Notes: generated by a model from the letters alone, not told the origin. DNA of 64,000 nucleotides from Mycobacterium sp. URHB0044 (GCF_000620625.1 NZ_JIAW01000009.1:202597-266596), one strand, 5' to 3'. Positions 38,157 through 46,584 are shown, counted from the first letter of the stretch. Made by a program: numbers and translations.

Positions 38157-38175
38157 TTAGCTTAGGCTTGCATAA
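38157..38175 (-). promoter_or_regulatory. IdeR-like box upstream of binding-protein gene
   Basis: TTAGCTTAGGCTTGCATAA (plus-strand reading) matches 16 of 19 IdeR consensus positions. It lies 40 bases upstream of the GTG at 38116, in the right place to repress the binding lipoprotein. Confidence 0.65.
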
Positions 38176-38312
38176 CATAGTTCAGCTTCCCGGCGCGACT
38201 CCTATCCGGGGCCGGCAGTGGCGGCCGTGCGGGAAGATGCTGCGTCGCAATCACTTCGACACCCGTGGGCAAAACCCCCGCCGCGGACCGTGGGCATTGC
38301 ATTCGATCGGAT

Positions 38313-38331
38313 ATAGGTTAGCCTTAGTTTA
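38313..38331 (+). promoter_or_regulatory. IdeR-like box upstream of panD and ornithine hydroxylase
   Basis: ATAGGTTAGCCTTAGTTTA matches about 16 of 19 degenerate IdeR positions, with a strong left half-site (AGGTTAGCC) and a weaker right one. TAGCCT at 38319-38324 is a -10 candidate. It lies 54 bases upstream of the panD ATG. The 137 bases between this box and the divergent box at 38157-38175 hold nothing else recognised. Confidence 0.7.
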
Positions 38332-38385
38332 ATTCTGCGAAGTTCATGGATTGCCGTCACGTTGGACGTGGCGAGAGAGGCGAGG

Positions 38386-38793
38386 ATGCAGCGGACACTG
38401 CTCGGAGGCAAGATTCACCGGGCGACGGTGACCCAGGCCGACCTGCACTACGTCGGATCGATCACCATCGATGCCGACTTGATGGGCTCGGCGGGCATCG
38501 TCGAGGGCGAGCAGGTACACGTCGTCGACATCACCACGGGGGCGCGACTCGTCACCTACGCCATCACCGGTGCCGCCAGCTCGGGCGTGATTGGCATCAA
38601 TGGCGCTGCAGCACACCTCATCTCGCCGGGAAATCTTGTCATCATCATGTCGTTCCTACAGCTCGACGAAGCCGAACTCGGCATGCATCGGACCAAGGTT
38701 GTACACGTCGACTCGGACAATCGAATCGTGGCGTTGGGGTCCGACCCCTCTCAGCCGGTGCCTGGCGCCGTCAACCAGATGGCAGGCGCATGA
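38386..38793 (+). CDS. panD: Aspartate 1-decarboxylase (PanD) supplying beta-alanine to the siderophore
   Basis: A 135-residue pyruvoyl-dependent decarboxylase converting L-aspartate to beta-alanine. The self-cleavage site Gly24-Ser25 (YVGSITIDADL) is intact, as are Lys9, Tyr22, Arg54, Thr57, Tyr58 and Asn72. The start is ATG 38386 with GAGAGAGG upstream; an in-frame TTG at 38362 is less likely. It is not in a pantothenate operon. It is preceded by an IdeR-like box, overlaps the ornithine hydroxylase gene, and sits beside an NRPS whose second module reads as beta-alanine specific. It is therefore best seen as an iron-regulated paralogue dedicated to the siderophore; a separate housekeeping copy elsewhere is expected. 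Confidence 0.93.
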   Translation: MQRTLLGGKIHRATVTQADLHYVGSITIDADLMGSAGIVEGEQVHVVDITTGARLVTYAITGAASSGVIGINGAAAHLISPGNLVIIMSFLQLDEAELGMHRTKVVHVDSDNRIVALGSDPSQPVPGAVNQMAGA

Positions 38794-40133
38794 TGTCCGT
38801 AGATCACGTTCTCGCAGTCGACGCCCCGGCGGCCAACGGCCATGAGCCGGTGCTGGACCTCGTCGGGGTCGGGTTCGGGCCGTCCAATCTCGCGTTGGCC
38901 GTCGCGGTCGAGGAGCACAACGACCAGCCTCACGTCACCGCGCCGGTGACAGCAGAGTTCGTCGAGATGAAGCCCGAATTCGGCTGGCACACCGGGATGC
39001 TGATCCCCGGCGCCACCATGCAGATCTCGTTCCTCAAAGACCTCGTCACGCAACGCAATCCGCAGAGCGAGTTCACCTTCCTGAGCTACCTCACCGAACG
39101 CGGCCGACTCACCGAGTTCATCAACTACAAGACGTTCTTCCCGACCCGACTCGAATTCCACGACTATCTGGCCTGGGCGGCCGACAAGGTCGACGCCACG
39201 GTCCGCTACGGCTCCCGCGTGACCGCCATCCGCAACGTCGGTGGCGCGTTCGAGGTCGATGTCACCGGCACACACGCCGGTCGGCTTCGCGCCCGCAACG
39301 TCGTCATCGCCGGTGGTCTATCGCCGCAACTGCCGCCCGGCGTCACGCGTTCGGCCCGCCAGGTCCACAATCATGGCTTCCTGCACGACCTGGAGCGACT
39401 GCCGTCGCGCCGCCACGACCGGTTCGTCGTCGTGGGCGCCGGGCAGAGCGCCGCCGAGGTCGCCGCCTACCTGCACGACATGTCGCCATCGGTCGAAGTT
39501 CACGGTGTCTTCGCCAAGTACGGGTACAGCCCGGCCGACGACAGCCCGTTTGCGAACCGCGTGTTCGACCCCGACGCCGTCGACGACTTCTACTCGGCCG
39601 ATCCCGGTGTGCGCCAACAGCTCATCAATTACCACCGCAGCACCAACTACTCGGCCGTCGACCTTCCACTGATCGAAGACCTGTATGCCCGCGAGTACGC
39701 CGAACGAGTGGCAGGCAACCGGCGCCTGTTCCTGCGCGGCGCCTCGAGCATCGTCACAACCGAGGAGGACGAGGACGGTGTGCGGGTGAGCATCCTGCAT
39801 CACCCCACCGGGGCGATCGACCACATCGATTGCGACGCGGTCATCTACGCCACCGGGTTCTTGCCCGCTCCGTTGCGCGGGATCCTCGGCGACCTCTGCG
39901 ACGACATCGTGACGGATGAGCGTGGCAGGCCCGTGGTTTCGCGCGACTACCGTCTCGCTACGTCATCGCGGACGGGCGGCGGGCTCTTCATTCAGGGCAA
40001 TACCGAGCACACCCACGGTCTGACGTCGTCTCTGTTGTCGAACATCGCGGTGCGCAGCGCCGAGATTCTCCAGTCGATCTCGGAGTCGGACAGAGCCCAC
40101 CGGCTCAGCCCGGTCGGCAGCGCTGCCGGCTGA
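38790..40133 (+). CDS. L-ornithine N5-monooxygenase
   Basis: A 447-residue flavin N-hydroxylase of the SidA/PvdA/IucD/MbtG class that makes N5-hydroxyornithine with NADPH and oxygen. It shows the FAD motif GVGFGPSNLALA near residue 24, the NADPH motif GAGQSAAEVAAYL near 215, and the C-terminal ATGF motif (AVIYATGFLP). The start is ATG 38790 (or 38793), overlapping the panD stop, so the two precursor enzymes are translationally coupled under one iron box. Its product feeds modules 3 and 5 directly and, after formylation, module 1. Ornithine rather than lysine is inferred from the adenylation codes. Confidence 0.92.
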   Translation: MMSVDHVLAVDAPAANGHEPVLDLVGVGFGPSNLALAVAVEEHNDQPHVTAPVTAEFVEMKPEFGWHTGMLIPGATMQISFLKDLVTQRNPQSEFTFLSYLTERGRLTEFINYKTFFPTRLEFHDYLAWAADKVDATVRYGSRVTAIRNVGGAFEVDVTGTHAGRLRARNVVIAGGLSPQLPPGVTRSARQVHNHGFLHDLERLPSRRHDRFVVVGAGQSAAEVAAYLHDMSPSVEVHGVFAKYGYSPADDSPFANRVFDPDAVDDFYSADPGVRQQLINYHRSTNYSAVDLPLIEDLYAREYAERVAGNRRLFLRGASSIVTTEEDEDGVRVSILHHPTGAIDHIDCDAVIYATGFLPAPLRGILGDLCDDIVTDERGRPVVSRDYRLATSSRTGGGLFIQGNTEHTHGLTSSLLSNIAVRSAEILQSISESDRAHRLSPVGSAAG

Positions 40134-40139
40134 CCCCCG

Positions 40140-40496
40140 CTATTCGATTCCTGCTGCCGCGTCGAGCAGCTGCAGCAGGTCGTGCGCCGCGAGTTCGACG
40201 GCCTTGTGCCGCCACTCCGACGCCCGGTACACGCACGCGATCAGCCCGGCGCGGTGGATCCGGCGAAAGTCGCCGTACACGAAGGCATATCGCGCCTTGG
40301 TGTGATCCTTCGCGCCCTTGGTCAAGCCCAGATGCCAGCGCGCGTAGTCGTCCCAGTCGTGCGATTCGAGATACGCGTTCTGGGCGTCGGCACGCGGCTG
40401 CACTTCGCCCCAGTCGCTGTCGAGCACGTACTGCCGTGAGTCGATCAACTTGCGCGCCCACACCACGGCCGGTTCATTGAGGTCGTACGTCGCCAT
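40140..40496 (-). CDS. Small conserved-looking protein of unknown function
   Basis: A 118-residue cytoplasmic protein (N-terminus MATYDLNEPAVVWARKLIDS). It is rich in Trp, Tyr, Asp and His, with a segment HDWDDYARWHLGLTKGAK near residue 48 and a Tyr/Arg-rich stretch near 72-95. There is no signal peptide, membrane segment or known catalytic motif. It resembles uncharacterised small actinobacterial proteins, but I recognise no function. It converges with the ornithine hydroxylase gene (six-base gap) and diverges from the D-amino-acid oxidase (39 bases). Confidence 0.65.
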   Translation of the reverse strand: MATYDLNEPAVVWARKLIDSRQYVLDSDWGEVQPRADAQNAYLESHDWDDYARWHLGLTKGAKDHTKARYAFVYGDFRRIHRAGLIACVYRASEWRHKAVELAAHDLLQLLDAAAGIE

Positions 40497-40535
40497 CGGT
40501 TCATTGTCGCAGCGCCTCAGGCGTAGCGTTCCGTC

Positions 40536-41501
40536 ATGGCCAACGCACTGCAGGTCGTCGTCGTCGGCTCCGGCATAACCGGATTGACGTCCGCCATCGC
40601 GCTGCTCGAGGCCGGGCACGAGGTTCGCGTGGTGGCCGCCGAGCCAAGTGGCGCCACCACGTCGGCACTAGCGGCGGCGGTGTGGTTCCCGACGCATGTC
40701 GGACCGTGGGAACGGGTGTCGGGTTGGGGCGCCGACACCTTCCGCGTGCTCGCCGACCACGTGGCGGCAGGCGTGCCGGGCGTCGTCATGCGCGAGTCGC
40801 TCGGGCTCTACCGCGAGCCCCCTGGCGAACCGGCGTGGACCGCGGCGGTGGACGGCGTGCGCCCCGCCGAACCGGATGAGCTTCCCCCCGGCTATCGATA
40901 CGGCCTGCGTTTCGCCGTACCACTGGCGGAGATGCCGCGCTACCTGCCGTGGCTCGACGCTCGAATCCTAGAGCTCGGAGGCGAATCCACTCAGCGGCAC
41001 CTTCGGTCACTCGACGAGGTGGCAGACGACGCCGACGTCGTCGTGAACTGCACCGGTTTGGGTGCGCGGGAACTGGTCGGCGACTCGACGCTGTACCCGG
41101 TCCGCGGTCAGATCGTTCGGGTGAGCAATCCCGGTTTGACGGTGTCGGTCCGCGACGAACTGCACCCCGGCGGCCGCGCATACGTTCACCCGCGGGCGGA
41201 CGACTGCATCCTGGGCGGCACCCTGGACGAGGGACAGTGGGATACGGCGGTCGATCCGGCCGTTGGCGCCGCGATCGTCGAACGCTGCCGTGATCTGGTA
41301 CCCGCACTGCGCGACGCTCACGTGCTCGAGCACGTCGTCGGATTGCGACCCGGCCGCCCGACCGTCCGGCTCGAGGAGGACGAGCCGCTCGGTTCCGGTG
41401 CGCGGGTCGTCCACAACTACGGGCACGGCGGCGCGGGCATCACGTTGAGTTGGGGATGCGCCCGCGAGGTCGTCGCACTAATCGAAGACCGAGGCCGGTG
41501 A
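40536..41501 (+). CDS. FAD-dependent D-amino-acid oxidase
   Basis: A 321-residue oxidase of the DAO family, converting D-amino acids to 2-oxo acids, ammonia and peroxide. It has the N-terminal FAD motif VVVGSGITGLTSA, the mid-protein YPVRGQ segment, GLRPGRPTVRLE with the substrate-carboxylate Arg, and the C-terminal signature HNYGHGGAGITLSWG. The stop lies close to the stop of the convergent SDR gene. It neighbours a siderophore locus whose product should contain three D-residues, but no iron box is seen and the link may be chance. D-aspartate oxidase is an alternative specificity. Confidence 0.85.
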   Translation: MANALQVVVVGSGITGLTSAIALLEAGHEVRVVAAEPSGATTSALAAAVWFPTHVGPWERVSGWGADTFRVLADHVAAGVPGVVMRESLGLYREPPGEPAWTAAVDGVRPAEPDELPPGYRYGLRFAVPLAEMPRYLPWLDARILELGGESTQRHLRSLDEVADDADVVVNCTGLGARELVGDSTLYPVRGQIVRVSNPGLTVSVRDELHPGGRAYVHPRADDCILGGTLDEGQWDTAVDPAVGAAIVERCRDLVPALRDAHVLEHVVGLRPGRPTVRLEEDEPLGSGARVVHNYGHGGAGITLSWGCAREVVALIEDRGR

Positions 41502-41506
41502 TTCCG

Positions 41507-42925
41507 CTACCAATTGCTCGGCGCGTAGTCCTTGAGGAAGCAGCCGTACAGATCCTCGCCGGCCTCGCCGCGGACGATCGGGTCGTAGACGCGCGCGGCG
41601 CCGTCGACGAGATCGAGCGGGGCGTGGAAACCCTCCTCGGCGAGCCGCATCTTGGTCGGGTGCGGGCGCTCATCGGTGATCCAGCCGGTGTCGACGGCCG
41701 TCATCAGGATGCCGTCGCTCTCCAGCATTTCGCCGGCGCTGGTGCGGGTGAGCATGTTCAGCGCGGCCTTCGCCATGTTGGTGTGCGGGTGGCCGGCGCC
41801 CTTGTAGGCGCGGGCGAACTGGCCCTCCATCGCCGAGACGTTCACGACGTACGTACGACGGGCCGTCGATGCCGCCATCGCCGCGCGCAGCCTGCTCACC
41901 AGGATGAACGGCGCGGTTTGGTTGCACAGCTGCACCTCGAGCAGTTCCATCGCGTCGACTTCGTGGACCCGCTGGGTCCAACTGTTCACCGAAGCGGTGT
42001 CGGGAAGTAGGCCGCCCGCGTCGATGGCGGTGCCTGCGGCGATCCGGTCCGGGCTTGCACTGCGGGCGACGAGGGCGAGCTCGGTCACCGCGTGTGGTGT
42101 CTGCTGCTCGGCGAGGCTGCCTGCGAGCGCGGCGGGGTGGGCGTCGCTGACGTGGTCGAACGTGATCACGTCGACGAGTTCGGCCGGCGGGATGCGCTCC
42201 GCTTCGACGAGCGCCGCATAGGAGCCGGGCGAGCGGCGCACCGTCTGAGCCGCATTGTTGATCAGGATGTCGAGCGGGCCATGCTCGGCCACGGTGTCTG
42301 CGAGCGCGACGACCTGGGCCGGATCGCGGAGGTCGATGCCCACCACGCGCAGCCGGTGCAACCAGTCGGCGCTGTCCGGCATGGCCGCGAAACGGCGGAC
42401 GGCGTCGTTCGGGAAGCGGGTGGTGATGGTGGTGTGCGCGCCGTCGCGAAGCAGCCGCAGCGCGATGTACATGCCGATCTTGGCGCGCCCGCCCGTCAGC
42501 AGGGCGCTGCGGCCGGTGAGGTCGGTGCGGGCGTCGCGCTTGGACCGGTTGAGCGTGGCGCAGTCCGGGCAAAGCTGGTGGTAGAAGGCGTCGACCACCG
42601 TGTAGCGGTTCTTGCACGTGTAGCAGGCCCGCGCACGCAGCAACGTGCCCGCGGACGCCCCAACCGTGGTCGACACCAGCGGCAAGCCCTGCGTCTCGTC
42701 GTCGATGCGGCCGGGCGCGCCGGTGGCGGTGGCCGCAGTGACGGCGCGGTCAGCGGCGGCGACCGCATCCCGCTTGGCGTGGCGCCGAGCCTGCTTGACC
42801 GACTTCCACAGGCCCGCCGTGGCCCGGCGCACTGCCACGGCATCAGGGTGCTCGGGAGGCAATGCCTCTATCTCGCTCAGCACCTGCATGCAGGTACTGA
42901 GCTTCTCCGGATCGATCGCGGTCAC
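41507..42925 (-). CDS. Short-chain dehydrogenase with zinc ribbon and altered active site
   Basis: A 472-residue protein. The N-terminal part (about 1-125) is helical, followed by a Cys4 ribbon (CYTCKN ... CPDC, near residues 101-122), then a Rossmann SDR domain (TGGRAKIGMYIALRL; INNAA). The catalytic Ser is present (VVNVSAMEG), but the expected Tyr of YxxxK is Thr: HTNMAKAAL. A reductase activity is thus uncertain. The GTG start at 42925 is the best fit to the end of the upstream regulator gene; a Met 12 codons further in is possible. Similar long SDRs are common in actinobacteria and lack a clear assigned role. Confidence 0.72.
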   Translation of the reverse strand: MTAIDPEKLSTCMQVLSEIEALPPEHPDAVAVRRATAGLWKSVKQARRHAKRDAVAAADRAVTAATATGAPGRIDDETQGLPLVSTTVGASAGTLLRARACYTCKNRYTVVDAFYHQLCPDCATLNRSKRDARTDLTGRSALLTGGRAKIGMYIALRLLRDGAHTTITTRFPNDAVRRFAAMPDSADWLHRLRVVGIDLRDPAQVVALADTVAEHGPLDILINNAAQTVRRSPGSYAALVEAERIPPAELVDVITFDHVSDAHPAALAGSLAEQQTPHAVTELALVARSASPDRIAAGTAIDAGGLLPDTASVNSWTQRVHEVDAMELLEVQLCNQTAPFILVSRLRAAMAASTARRTYVVNVSAMEGQFARAYKGAGHPHTNMAKAALNMLTRTSAGEMLESDGILMTAVDTGWITDERPHPTKMRLAEEGFHAPLDLVDGAARVYDPIVRGEAGEDLYGCFLKDYAPSNW

Positions 42926-42962
42926 CTTGGAAGTATGGCGATCCCGCCCGATCTGACCGAAT

Positions 42963-43685
42963 TCACGACTCGGCGCGCAGCAATGCGACGTCCGATACCA
43001 ACCGGATGTGGTCGGCCATCGCCGCCGATGCCTCTTCTGGATCCTGCTTGCGGACGGCCTCGGCAATCCGTCGGTGGCCTTCGAGCGACGCCCGCGGGCG
43101 GTGTTCCTGCGACAGCGACTCGATGCGGGTTTCCTTTACCAGCTCGGAGATCTCGTGCATCAACTTGGCCAGCAGCGACGAATGGGCGGCAGTGGTCATC
43201 GCCTCGTGGAACATCTCGTCGCCCACGACGCCGCGGTCACCCGCTTCGATCTCGGACTCCATCTTGGCGATCGCGGCGTCGATGGCGGCCATCTCCGCGT
43301 CGCTGCGCCGTACGGCCGCGAGGCTCGCCAGTTTCACTTCCAGCGCTTCGCGGGCCTCGATGATGTCGGGAATCCGGTCGGCGTGTTCACGCAACGCCTT
43401 GACCGCGCGCTCCTCGGTGGGGCGCCGCACCAAGATGGCACCGTCGCCGTGGCGTACCGACAACACTCCTTGCACTTCGAGCGCCACCAGAGCCTGACTC
43501 AACGACGCCCGGCTGACCCCGAGTTTTCCCGCCAGATCACGTTCGGCGGGCAGGCGGTCGCCCGCGGTCATCTCGTTGTCGGCGATGTACGCGCAGAGTT
43601 GCTCGACGATCACCTCGTACAGCCGGGGCCGCGTAACGGGCCTGAGTTGCTCAGCCACTGACTCACCTACTCTCCGTTCCACCAT
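42963..43685 (-). CDS. GntR/FadR-family transcriptional regulator
   Basis: A 240-residue regulator. It has an N-terminal winged helix (about 20-90, with GDRLPAERDLAGKLGVSR and VSRASLSQALVALEVQGVL) and a C-terminal FCD all-helical effector domain (about 100-230) with the metal/ligand His and Asp positions (DEMFHEAM, HRRIAEAV). The start is ATG 43685; GTG 43658, with an AGG-type ribosome site, would shorten it by nine residues. It is divergent from the MatC-like carrier, so it probably senses that transporter's substrate or its CoA ester, as MatR does in rhizobia. A candidate operator is listed at 43760. Confidence 0.85.
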   Translation of the reverse strand: MVERRVGESVAEQLRPVTRPRLYEVIVEQLCAYIADNEMTAGDRLPAERDLAGKLGVSRASLSQALVALEVQGVLSVRHGDGAILVRRPTEERAVKALREHADRIPDIIEAREALEVKLASLAAVRRSDAEMAAIDAAIAKMESEIEAGDRGVVGDEMFHEAMTTAAHSSLLAKLMHEISELVKETRIESLSQEHRPRASLEGHRRIAEAVRKQDPEEASAAMADHIRLVSDVALLRAES

Positions 43686-43759
43686 ACCCAGACACCCTGC
43701 ATACCTCAGGTAAGCGTGATCACATTGTTGATTGACAGTGACAGCCCTCACTGCTTTAC

Positions 43760-43772
43760 TGGCTAGGCCAAT
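43760..43772. promoter_or_regulatory. Candidate GntR operator upstream of dicarboxylate carrier
   Basis: TGGCTAGGCCAAT, containing the perfect inverted repeat TGGC-TAG-GCCA. It is 11/13 identical to a site before the CoA-transferase gene. A second inverted repeat, CACTG-GGT-CAGTG, follows at 43777-43789. Both lie between the divergent regulator and the carrier start at 43815. Confidence 0.55.
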
Positions 43773-43814
43773 GCTCCACTGGGTCAGTGAACCTACAACA
43801 CTCCGGAGATCCCG

Positions 43815-45182
43815 ATGCCACTCGAATTAATACCGATACTGGCCCTGATTGCGATGTTCGTCGCCGCCACGCTGCTGCCGATCAACATGGGCACGCTCGG
43901 CTTCGTCGCCGCATTCCTGGTGGGCACGCTCGCCGTCGGGATGAAGTCCGACGACATCATCGCCGGCTTCCCCAGTGAGCTGTTCCTGACGCTCGTCGGC
44001 GTCACCTATCTCTTCGCGATCGCGCAGAACAACGGCACCGTCGACCTGATGGTGCGAGGGGCCGTGCGGATGGTGCGCGGGCGGGTGGCGTTCATCCCGT
44101 GGGTGATGTTCGGGATTACGGGAGTACTGACCGCGATGGGGGCGCTCGGCCCCGCGGCCGTCGCGATCATCGCGCCGATCGCGCTGGGCTTCGCCAGGCA
44201 GTACAAGATCAACGCGCTCCTGATGGGCATGATGGTGATCCACGGCGCGCAAGCCGGTGGCTTCTCGCCCATCAGCGTCTACGGCGTCACCGTCAACAAC
44301 ATCGTGGCCAAGGCTCACCTGTTGAACAGCCCGGTTGCGCTGTTCCTGGGCAGCATGTTCTTCAACATCGGCATTGGCGTGTTGCTCTTCATCTTCCTCG
44401 GTGGGCGGTCGCTGATCGGCCGCACCGTGCATGACGATCACGGCGACGCGATCGACGGCGGCAGCCCGAGCGACGGCGTTGGCGGCGGCGTGGCGCCGTC
44501 GGGCACCGGCACGGGTGGTACGGCGACCCTGGCCGCGACCGATACCGAGCCACGCGTCATCGTCGAGCCGGTGCCGACGAAGTCGGTCACCTACGACCAG
44601 GTACTCACCCTGATCGGGCTCGGCGCACTGGCGGTGTTCTCGCTCATCCTCGATCTCGACGTTGGATTCGTGTCGATGACGGTCGCCGCCGTACTGGCAC
44701 TCGCCTCACCCAAGGCGCAGAAGGGCGCCGTGTCGCAAATCAGTTGGTCGACAGTGCTTTTGATCGGCGGCGTGTTGACGTTCGTCGGCGTCCTGCAAGA
44801 AGCCGGAAGCGTCGACTGGGTCGGCAACGGCGTCGCGAAGCTCGGTATGCCACTGCTCGTCGCGCTCCTGCTGTGCTACGTCGGCGGCATCGTATCGGCC
44901 TTCGCATCATCGACCGCCATCCTGGGCGCCACCATCCCCTTGGCCGTTCCGCTGCTCCTGGCCGGCGAGGTGAGCCCCATCGGAGTAGTTGTCGCGCTGG
45001 CGATTTCATCGACGATCGTCGACGTCTGCCCATTCTCCACCAACGGCGCACTGGTGCTCGCCAACGTCCAAGGCGAGGACCGAGAGCGGTTCTACAAACA
45101 GATCCTCAAGTACAGCGGCCTGGTCGTCGCGATCGGTCCACTGATCGCGTGGGCCGTACTCGTGCTGCCGGGCTGGCTGTAG
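43815..45182 (+). CDS. MatC-like dicarboxylate (malonate?) carrier
   Basis: A 455-residue membrane carrier with about 10-12 hydrophobic segments. Its N-terminal part (IPILALIAMFVAATLLPINM) is characteristic of the MatC dicarboxylate-carrier domain. A Gly/Ser/Thr-rich cytoplasmic loop (about 210-255) divides two homologous halves. The second half contains the conserved STAILGATIPL and ISSTIVDVCPFSTNGAL segments of the ion-transporter superfamily. The ATG at 43815 follows CCGGAGA. The neighbouring GntR regulator and CoA-transferase recall matRABC malonate operons, but another dicarboxylate is possible. Confidence 0.78.
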   Translation: MPLELIPILALIAMFVAATLLPINMGTLGFVAAFLVGTLAVGMKSDDIIAGFPSELFLTLVGVTYLFAIAQNNGTVDLMVRGAVRMVRGRVAFIPWVMFGITGVLTAMGALGPAAVAIIAPIALGFARQYKINALLMGMMVIHGAQAGGFSPISVYGVTVNNIVAKAHLLNSPVALFLGSMFFNIGIGVLLFIFLGGRSLIGRTVHDDHGDAIDGGSPSDGVGGGVAPSGTGTGGTATLAATDTEPRVIVEPVPTKSVTYDQVLTLIGLGALAVFSLILDLDVGFVSMTVAAVLALASPKAQKGAVSQISWSTVLLIGGVLTFVGVLQEAGSVDWVGNGVAKLGMPLLVALLLCYVGGIVSAFASSTAILGATIPLAVPLLLAGEVSPIGVVVALAISSTIVDVCPFSTNGALVLANVQGEDRERFYKQILKYSGLVVAIGPLIAWAVLVLPGWL

Positions 45183-45212
45183 AAGTCACAGCCACTCGAT
45201 CGGCTCGCAATT

Positions 45213-45257
45213 GCGGCGTAGGCCTGCTGAACCAGCAGGCCTACGCCGCTTGCGTTT
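45213..45257 (+). terminator. Strong intrinsic terminator after carrier gene
   Basis: A perfect 17-bp stem (GCGGCGTAGGCCTGCTG paired with its complement at 45233-45249) closes an AAC triloop, followed by GCGTTTT at 45251-45257. It lies 31 bases after the carrier stop, so the CoA-transferase gene needs its own promoter. Confidence 0.85.
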
Positions 45258-45330
45258 TCGGCGTCTCGCTCTCACGCAGTTCTTAGATGACTCGGGTTGA
45301 CATCGCAGGTCAGCGCATGGTTTTCTGAAT

Positions 45331-45346
45331 TGGCTAGTCCACTAGC
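45331..45346. promoter_or_regulatory. Candidate GntR operator upstream of CoA-transferase
   Basis: TGGCTAGTCCACTAGC contains the perfect inverted repeat GCTAGT-CC-ACTAGC (45333-45346) and shares TGGCTAGnCCAnT with the site at 43760. A further CACTAG copy is at 45356-45361. The location between the terminator and the CoA-transferase start fits a second promoter of the same regulon. Confidence 0.55.
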
Positions 45347-45378
45347 TCACTCAGTCACTAGGCCGAAGGTGGTCCTCC

Positions 45379-46584
45379 ATGACATCGCACACCCCAACTC
45401 CCACACAGTCCGCCGGACCTCTCGACGGCCTCGTCGTCATCGACTTGACCCGGGCCCTCGCCGGCCCACACGCCGCGATGATGCTCGGCGATCTCGGTGC
45501 CGAGGTGGTCAAGGTGGAGAACCCCGACGGCGGGGACGACACCCGCGGCTGGGGGCCACCGTTCGTCGAAAACTCCAACGGCGAGCCGGAATCCACGTAC
45601 TTCCTCTGCGCCAATCGGAACAAGAAGTCGGTGACCCTCGACCTCAAGGATGAAGACGGCAAGACCGCGCTGTGGGCGCTGATCCGCCGGGCGGACGTGC
45701 TGATGGAGAACTTTCGGCCGGGAGTGCTCGACCGCCTTGGCTTTTCGCAACAGCGCCTCGCCGAGGTAAATCCCCGGCTGGTGATGTTGTCCATCAGTGG
45801 CTTCGGTCATGACGGTCCCGAAGCCGGCCGCGCCGGATACGACCAGATCGCGCAGGGCGAGGCGGGGCTGATGTCCGTAACCGGCCCTGCTCCAACCGAT
45901 GTGCAGCGTGTCGGGGTGCCAATCGCCGATCTGCTGGCCGGCATGTACGGCGCCTTCGGTGTGGTTGCGGCGCTACAGGAACGCGAGCGAACCGGTCGCG
46001 GTCAGGTGGTGCGATCCTCGTTGCTCGCCGCGGTGGTCGGCGTCCATGCGTTTCAGGGCACCAAGTGGACCGTTGCGGGCGAGGTCGGCGAGGCGACGGG
46101 TAATCACCATCCGTCAATCTGCCCGTACGGAATGTTCGACACCGCAGACGGCGCCGTTCAGATCTCGGTCGGCAGCGAGGGTCTGTGGAAACGGTTCTGC
46201 GAGGGCTTCGACTTCGATCCTCGGACGCCGGGGATGCGAACCAACCCTCAGCGCGTTGCCAACGCCAAGCGCGTCAGGGAGATGGTGCAACACGCGTTCG
46301 CGCTGTACACAACTGACGAACTGCTGGCAAAACTCGACCGAATCGGCGTGCCTGCCGGGCGGATTCGCTCCATCCGCGAGGTCTACGAGTGGGAGCAGAC
46401 CAAGTCGCAAGGCCTCCTGATCGACGTCGATCACGACACGCTGGGGTCCATCACGCTGCCCGGTCCGCCGTTGCGGTTCTTCGACGCCGACGGTGCCGAA
46501 GTGACGCGTCGATCACACACCGCTCCCCCGGTACTCGGCGCCGACAACGACTTGCTCGCCGCGTTGCGGGTGGATCACCGATGA
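45379..46584 (+). CDS. Family III CoA-transferase (CaiB/BaiF)
   Basis: A 401-residue family III CoA-transferase, which moves CoA between carboxylic acids through an aspartyl-CoA thioester. The catalytic Asp is Asp155 in RAGYDQIAQGEAG. Other family marks are LAGPHAAMMLGDLGAEVVKVE near residue 27, NRNKKSVTLDL near 79, and ADVLMENFRPG near 105. The ATG at 45379 follows GAAGGTGG. It overlaps the carboxyltransferase gene (ATGA). In context it may form malonyl-CoA (or a related dicarboxyl-CoA) from imported acid, replacing the ATP-dependent MatB ligase; that is inference. Confidence 0.85.
   Translation: MTSHTPTPTQSAGPLDGLVVIDLTRALAGPHAAMMLGDLGAEVVKVENPDGGDDTRGWGPPFVENSNGEPESTYFLCANRNKKSVTLDLKDEDGKTALWALIRRADVLMENFRPGVLDRLGFSQQRLAEVNPRLVMLSISGFGHDGPEAGRAGYDQIAQGEAGLMSVTGPAPTDVQRVGVPIADLLAGMYGAFGVVAALQERERTGRGQVVRSSLLAAVVGVHAFQGTKWTVAGEVGEATGNHHPSICPYGMFDTADGAVQISVGSEGLWKRFCEGFDFDPRTPGMRTNPQRVANAKRVREMVQHAFALYTTDELLAKLDRIGVPAGRIRSIREVYEWEQTKSQGLLIDVDHDTLGSITLPGPPLRFFDADGAEVTRRSHTAPPVLGADNDLLAALRVDHR

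Noticed and set aside
38386..38793. PanD as the ordinary pantothenate-pathway copy
   Set aside because: There is no panB/panC neighbour, an IdeR-like box lies upstream, and it overlaps the ornithine hydroxylase; a siderophore role explains the setting better, though the genome was not seen.
5763..40133. Siderophore locus as a wholly new system
   Set aside because: Gene content and adenylation codes fit the known exochelin type; only details (single-chain synthetase, sixth module, exporter asymmetry, C-domain subtype) seem worth following up.
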